Source of the DNA: Rhynchospora pubera
Taxonomy: Eukaryota; Streptophyta; Magnoliopsida; Poales; Cyperaceae
NCBI GenBank assembly: GCA_028095005.1
Contig: CM051459.1
Span: 259,952,229-260,016,228, forward strand
Reading direction: 5' to 3'
Length of the DNA: 64,000 bases
The notes below the pieces were generated by a model. It had not been told where the DNA came from and did not search any database. It saw only the letters and a program-made list of their open reading frames with translations. Below are positions 60,440-64,000 of the stretch, one piece after another; position 1 is the first letter of the stretch, and each line of letters opens with the position of its first letter. The position numbers were made by a program, and so were the translations under genes.

Positions 60440-61260
60440 TATAATATGATTTAATACATTCATTCTTAGTCATTTCAAAACAATAATATATATTTAAACT
60501 CTCTGTATGGTCTGGAATATGATTCAGAACTTACTTATTTAAAAAGATTTCATTATAAATTGCAGTCACACATATAAAGTGCATAATAGTTTATATGAGT
60601 ATCATTTGAACATTTCAATCATTTTTGCATTAATTCTATATCATTTCAACTCAATAAACTATTTTTAAACTCTCTATAGGGTCTATAATATGATTCAGAT
60701 CTTAATTTTTCTGAAAGATTGAATTATACATGACAATTACACATATAAAGTTCCCAATGCATATTCTGACTATCACTTGAGCATTTCAATTATTTCTACA
60801 TTTATTCTAAGTAATTTCAATAAAATAATCTATATTTAAACTCTCTATATGATCTAGAATATTATTCTGGTTTTAATTATTCAAAAAGATTGCATTGTAC
60901 ATAGCAATTACACATATAAAGTATACAATGCTCATTCTGAGTATCATTTGAGCATTTCAATCATTTATGCGTTCATTCTAAGTCATTTCAGGACAATTAA
61001 TCTACATTTAAACTTCCAATACGGTCTAGAATATGATTCAAATCTTACTTATTCAAAAAAGATTGCATTATACATAACAATTATGTCTATAAAGTGCACG
61101 ATGCTTATTTAGAGTATCATTTGAGTATTTCAATCGTTTTTGCATTCATTCTACGTCATTTCTACACAATAATCTAGATTCAAACTCTCTGTACGGTCTA
61201 GAATGATTCAGATCTTACTTATTAAAAAATATTGTATTGTACATATCAATTACGCATATA
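60440..61260 (+). repeat. Diverged satellite block, copy 1
   Basis: Five or so monomers of a distinct subfamily (CATTTCAAAACAATAATATA, TTTAAACTCTCTGTATGGTCT, ATTCAGATCTTACTTATT). It repeats at 62918..63740 at an offset of 2,478 bp with few differences. Confidence 0.85.
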
Positions 61261-62917
61261 AATTGCAAATTACGCATATAATTTGTATTATACATATCAT
61301 AATTTGCATTTTATATGCGTTATTTATATGCATATAAAATGTAAATAATGCAATTCTGAGCATCGTTTGAGAATTTCAATCATTTCTGGATTAATTTTAA
61401 GTCATTTCATCACATTAAGCTGCATTTAAACTCTTTATACAGTCTAGAATTTGATTTAGATGATATTTACTCATAATGATTGTATTCTACATGGTAATTA
61501 CGTATATAAAGTTCAAATAATGCAATTCTAAGTATCGTTTGAGCATTTGAATCGTTTCTGGATTCATTCAAAATCATTTGATCACGATAATCTACATTTA
61601 AACTCTTTATACTGTCTAGAATATGATTCATATGTTATTTATTAAAAAATATTGGATTATACATGGTAATTACGCGTATAATTGCATATAATGCAATTTT
61701 GAGCATCGTTTGAACATTTCAATCTTTTCTGGATTTATGTCATTTTATCACAATAATCTACATTGAAACTCTTTATACTGTCTAGAATATAATGCAATTC
61801 TGAGCATCGTTTGAACATTTCAATCATTTCTAGATTCATTCTAAGTCATTTGATCACAATACACTACATTTAAACTCTGTATACAGTCTACAAAATGATT
61901 CATATGCTACTTTTTTTCAAAAAGATTGGATTATACATGGTAATTTCGCACATAAAGTGCAAACAATGCGAGCATCCTTTGAGCATTTCAACCGTTTCTG
62001 GATTCATTATATGTCATTTGATCGCAATATGCCAAAAGTTAAACTCATTACATTGTCTAGAATTTAATTCATATGTTATTTATTAAAAAATATTGGATTA
62101 TACAAGGTAATTAGGCATGTAAAGTGCAAATAATTCAATTCCAAGCAACGTTTGAGCATTTTAGTCGTTTCTGGATTCATTCTTAGTCATTTGATCACAA
62201 TAAACTACATTCAAACTCTTTATATGTTCTATAATATGATTGATATGTTATTTATTCAAAAAGAGTGGATTATAGATGGTAATTACGCATATAAATTACA
62301 AATAATTCAATTCTGAGCATCGTTTGAGCATTTCAATCGTTTCTGGATTCATTCTAAGTCATTTGATCATAATAATCTACATTTAAACTCTTTATACTAT
62401 CTAGAATGTGATTAAAATTTTATTTATTTAAAAGAATTAGATTATACGTTGTAATTACGCATATGTAGTGCTAATAATGCAATCCTGAGCATCGTTTGAG
62501 CATTTTAATTCTTTCTAGATTCATTCTAAGTCATTTGATCACAATAATCTTTATTTAAACTCTTTATATATATTAGAATATGGTTCATATGGTATTTCTT
62601 CAAAAATATTGGATTCTACATGGTAATTACGCGTATAAATTGCAAAAATTAAAATTCTGAGCTTCGATCGAGTATTTTTATCGTTTCTGAATTCATTTCA
62701 AGTCATTTGATCACAATAATCTTCATTTAAACTCTTTATACTGTGTAGAATATGGTTCATGTGTTATTTATTCAAAAATATTACAATATAGATGGTAATT
62801 ACGCATATAAAATGCAAATTATGCAATTCTGAGCATCGTTTGAGCATTTTAATTGTTCCTGGATTCATTTTAAGCCATTTGATCACAATAATCTACATTT
62901 AAACTCTTTATACTGTC

Positions 62918-63740
62918 TATAATATGATTTAATACATTCATTCTTAGTCATTTCAAAACAATAATATATATTTAAACTCTCTGTATGGTCTGGAATATGA
63001 TTTTCAGATCTTACTTATTTAAAAAGATTTCATTATACATTGCAGTCACACATATAAAGTGCATAATAGTTTATATGAGTATCATTTGAACATTTCAATC
63101 ATTTTTGCATTAATTCTATATCATTTCAACTCAATAAACTATTTTTAAACTCTCTATAGGGTCTATAATATGATTCAGATCTTAATTTTTCTGAAAGATT
63201 AAATTATACATGACAATTACACATATAAGTTCCCAATGCATATTCTGACCATCATTTGAGCATTTCAATTGTTTCTACATTTATTCTAAGTAATTTCAAT
63301 AAAATAATCTATATTTAAACTCTCTATATGATCTAGAATATTATTCTGATTTTACTTATTAAAAAAGATTGCATTGTATAAAGTATACAATGCTCATTCT
63401 GAGTATCATTTGAGCATTTCAATCATTTATGCGTTCATTCTAAGTCATTTCAGGACAATTAATCTACATTTAAACTTCCAATACGGTCTAGAATATGATT
63501 CAAATCTTACTTATTCAAAAAAGATTGCATTATACATAACAATTATGTCTATAAAGTGCACGATGCTTATTCTGAGTATCATTTGAGTATTTCAATCGTT
63601 TTTGCATTCATTCTACGTCATTTCTACACAATAATCTAGATTTAAACTCTCTGTACGGTCTAGAACGATTCAGATCTTACTTATTAAAAAAGATTGTATT
63701 ATACATATCAATTACGCATATAAATTGCATAATGCTTATC
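62918..63740 (+). repeat. Diverged satellite block, copy 2
   Basis: Near-identical to 60440..61260, e.g. the odd junction TATGATTTAATACATTCATTC is kept in both. A ~30-bp piece is missing near 63379. Confidence 0.85.
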
Positions 63741-63824
63741 TGAGTATCATTTGAGCATTTCAATTGTTTCTGTATTCATTCTAAATCCTTTCAACACAAT
63801 CATCTATATTTGTTGTGCTTTATA

Positions 63825-64000
63825 ACCAGCTAGCCAAGTTTTTGCTCTGTCCCTTAGTGTAAAAGGAAAAAGAGTAAGGCGAATCGTGTCATCATGGACT
63901 TGGTTAAAAGTTAAGAGTTTTGCAACACCGCGAAAACTCCTCTAAATGTTGCGTGGCATCTTCAAATGGTTCTCCCCCAAACATATTCTATTGAACAAGT
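63825..64000 (-). pseudogene. Athila-type gag fragment at the window edge
   Basis: On the minus strand: FGGEPFEDATQHLEEFSRCC, then a stop/frameshift, then TIRLTLFPFTLRDRAKTWLA. This is the gag pattern also seen in element A (ADREDPHAH...LFHFSLRNKAKKW). It is broken and directly abuts the satellite; it continues outside the window. Confidence 0.75.

Larger units (their letters stand above)
54118..63810 (+). repeat. ~172-bp satellite array
   Basis: About 56 head-to-tail monomers of ~172 bp. A monomer reads approximately TTTGAGCATTTCAATCGTTT, CTGGATTCATTCTAAGTCAT, TTGATCACAATAATCTACAT, TTAAACTCTTTATACTGTCT, then TATGATTCATATGTTATTTATT, AAAGATTGGATTATACATGG and GCATATAAAGTGCAAATAAT. Monomers differ by roughly 10-20 % with small indels. 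AT-rich, no coding content. The unit length matches typical plant centromeric or heterochromatic satellites; the family is not one I recognise. Confidence 0.95.

Noticed and set aside
54118..63810. CRISPR-like direct repeat array
   Set aside because: Head-to-tail monomers of ~172 bp without spacers in a eukaryotic genome; a satellite, not CRISPR.

Overview
The window is nuclear DNA of a flowering plant. Genes are split by AT-rich GT-AG introns, and the protein families (MRG chromatin reader, RluA pseudouridine synthase, PRKRIP1-like protein, chloroplast-targeted glycine-rich protein) are eukaryotic or plant. The repeats (Athila-like and other Ty3/gypsy LTR elements, a Pack-MULE, many MITEs, a tRNA-derived SINE, a ~172-bp satellite) are typical of plants. 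I cannot name the species. All gene models are read by eye from splice consensus and reading phase; no transcript or database evidence was available.

Layout. 1-1.6 kb: the 3' end of an unidentified plus-strand gene. 2.4-3.9 kb: two long fold-back MITEs. 4.3-5.4 kb: a two-exon PRKRIP1-like gene (+), convergent with an 11-exon MRG-family gene (5.8-11.6 kb, -). MRG introns carry a hAT-like MITE containing a mitochondrial-type large-subunit rRNA fragment, a Tourist-like MITE and a short repeat. 12-14.7 kb: repeat-rich, with a small hAT-like MITE, a 1,025-bp solo LTR (TSD ATGGA) and degenerate tandem repeats.

14,718-35,883 is one nested retrotransposon complex. The outer element (A, minus strand, 1,726-bp LTRs, TSD GTCAG) is Athila-like and has lost RT/RNase H and the integrase core, yet keeps one long gag-protease-integrase-zinc-finger frame broken by a single stop. 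Inside its 3' region sits a younger element (B, plus strand, ~4.1-kb LTRs, TSD GTCGG) with a 782-aa gag-like ORF and no pol. Element A is peppered with paired copies of a 15-bp near-palindrome, AATTCGG(T/A)CCGAATT, both in its LTRs and in frame at protein linkers. This is the most unusual pattern in the window.

36-38.5 kb: intergenic DNA with three MITEs. 38.5-42.6 kb: a 10-exon RluA-type pseudouridine synthase gene (-) whose first coding exon is interrupted by a 477-bp hAT-like MITE with an 8-bp TSD. 42.7-46.4 kb: a complete 3.6-kb Pack-MULE (10-bp TSD, ~240-bp TIRs) carrying the first exon of an AIG2-like/gamma-glutamylcyclotransferase-fold gene; it lies ~125 bp upstream of the synthase start codon. 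47-51 kb: nested MITEs and a five-exon gene for a 149-aa chloroplast-type glycine-rich membrane protein (-). 51-54 kb: a hAT-like element, a partial second copy of it, and a possible 51-aa ORF. 54.1-63.8 kb: ~56 monomers of a ~172-bp AT-rich satellite with a diverged block duplicated at 2,478 bp. The window ends in an Athila-type gag fragment.

The picture is a small gene island next to satellite and nested-retroelement DNA, probably near heterochromatin. Several transposon insertions have intact target-site duplications and bear directly on gene structure.
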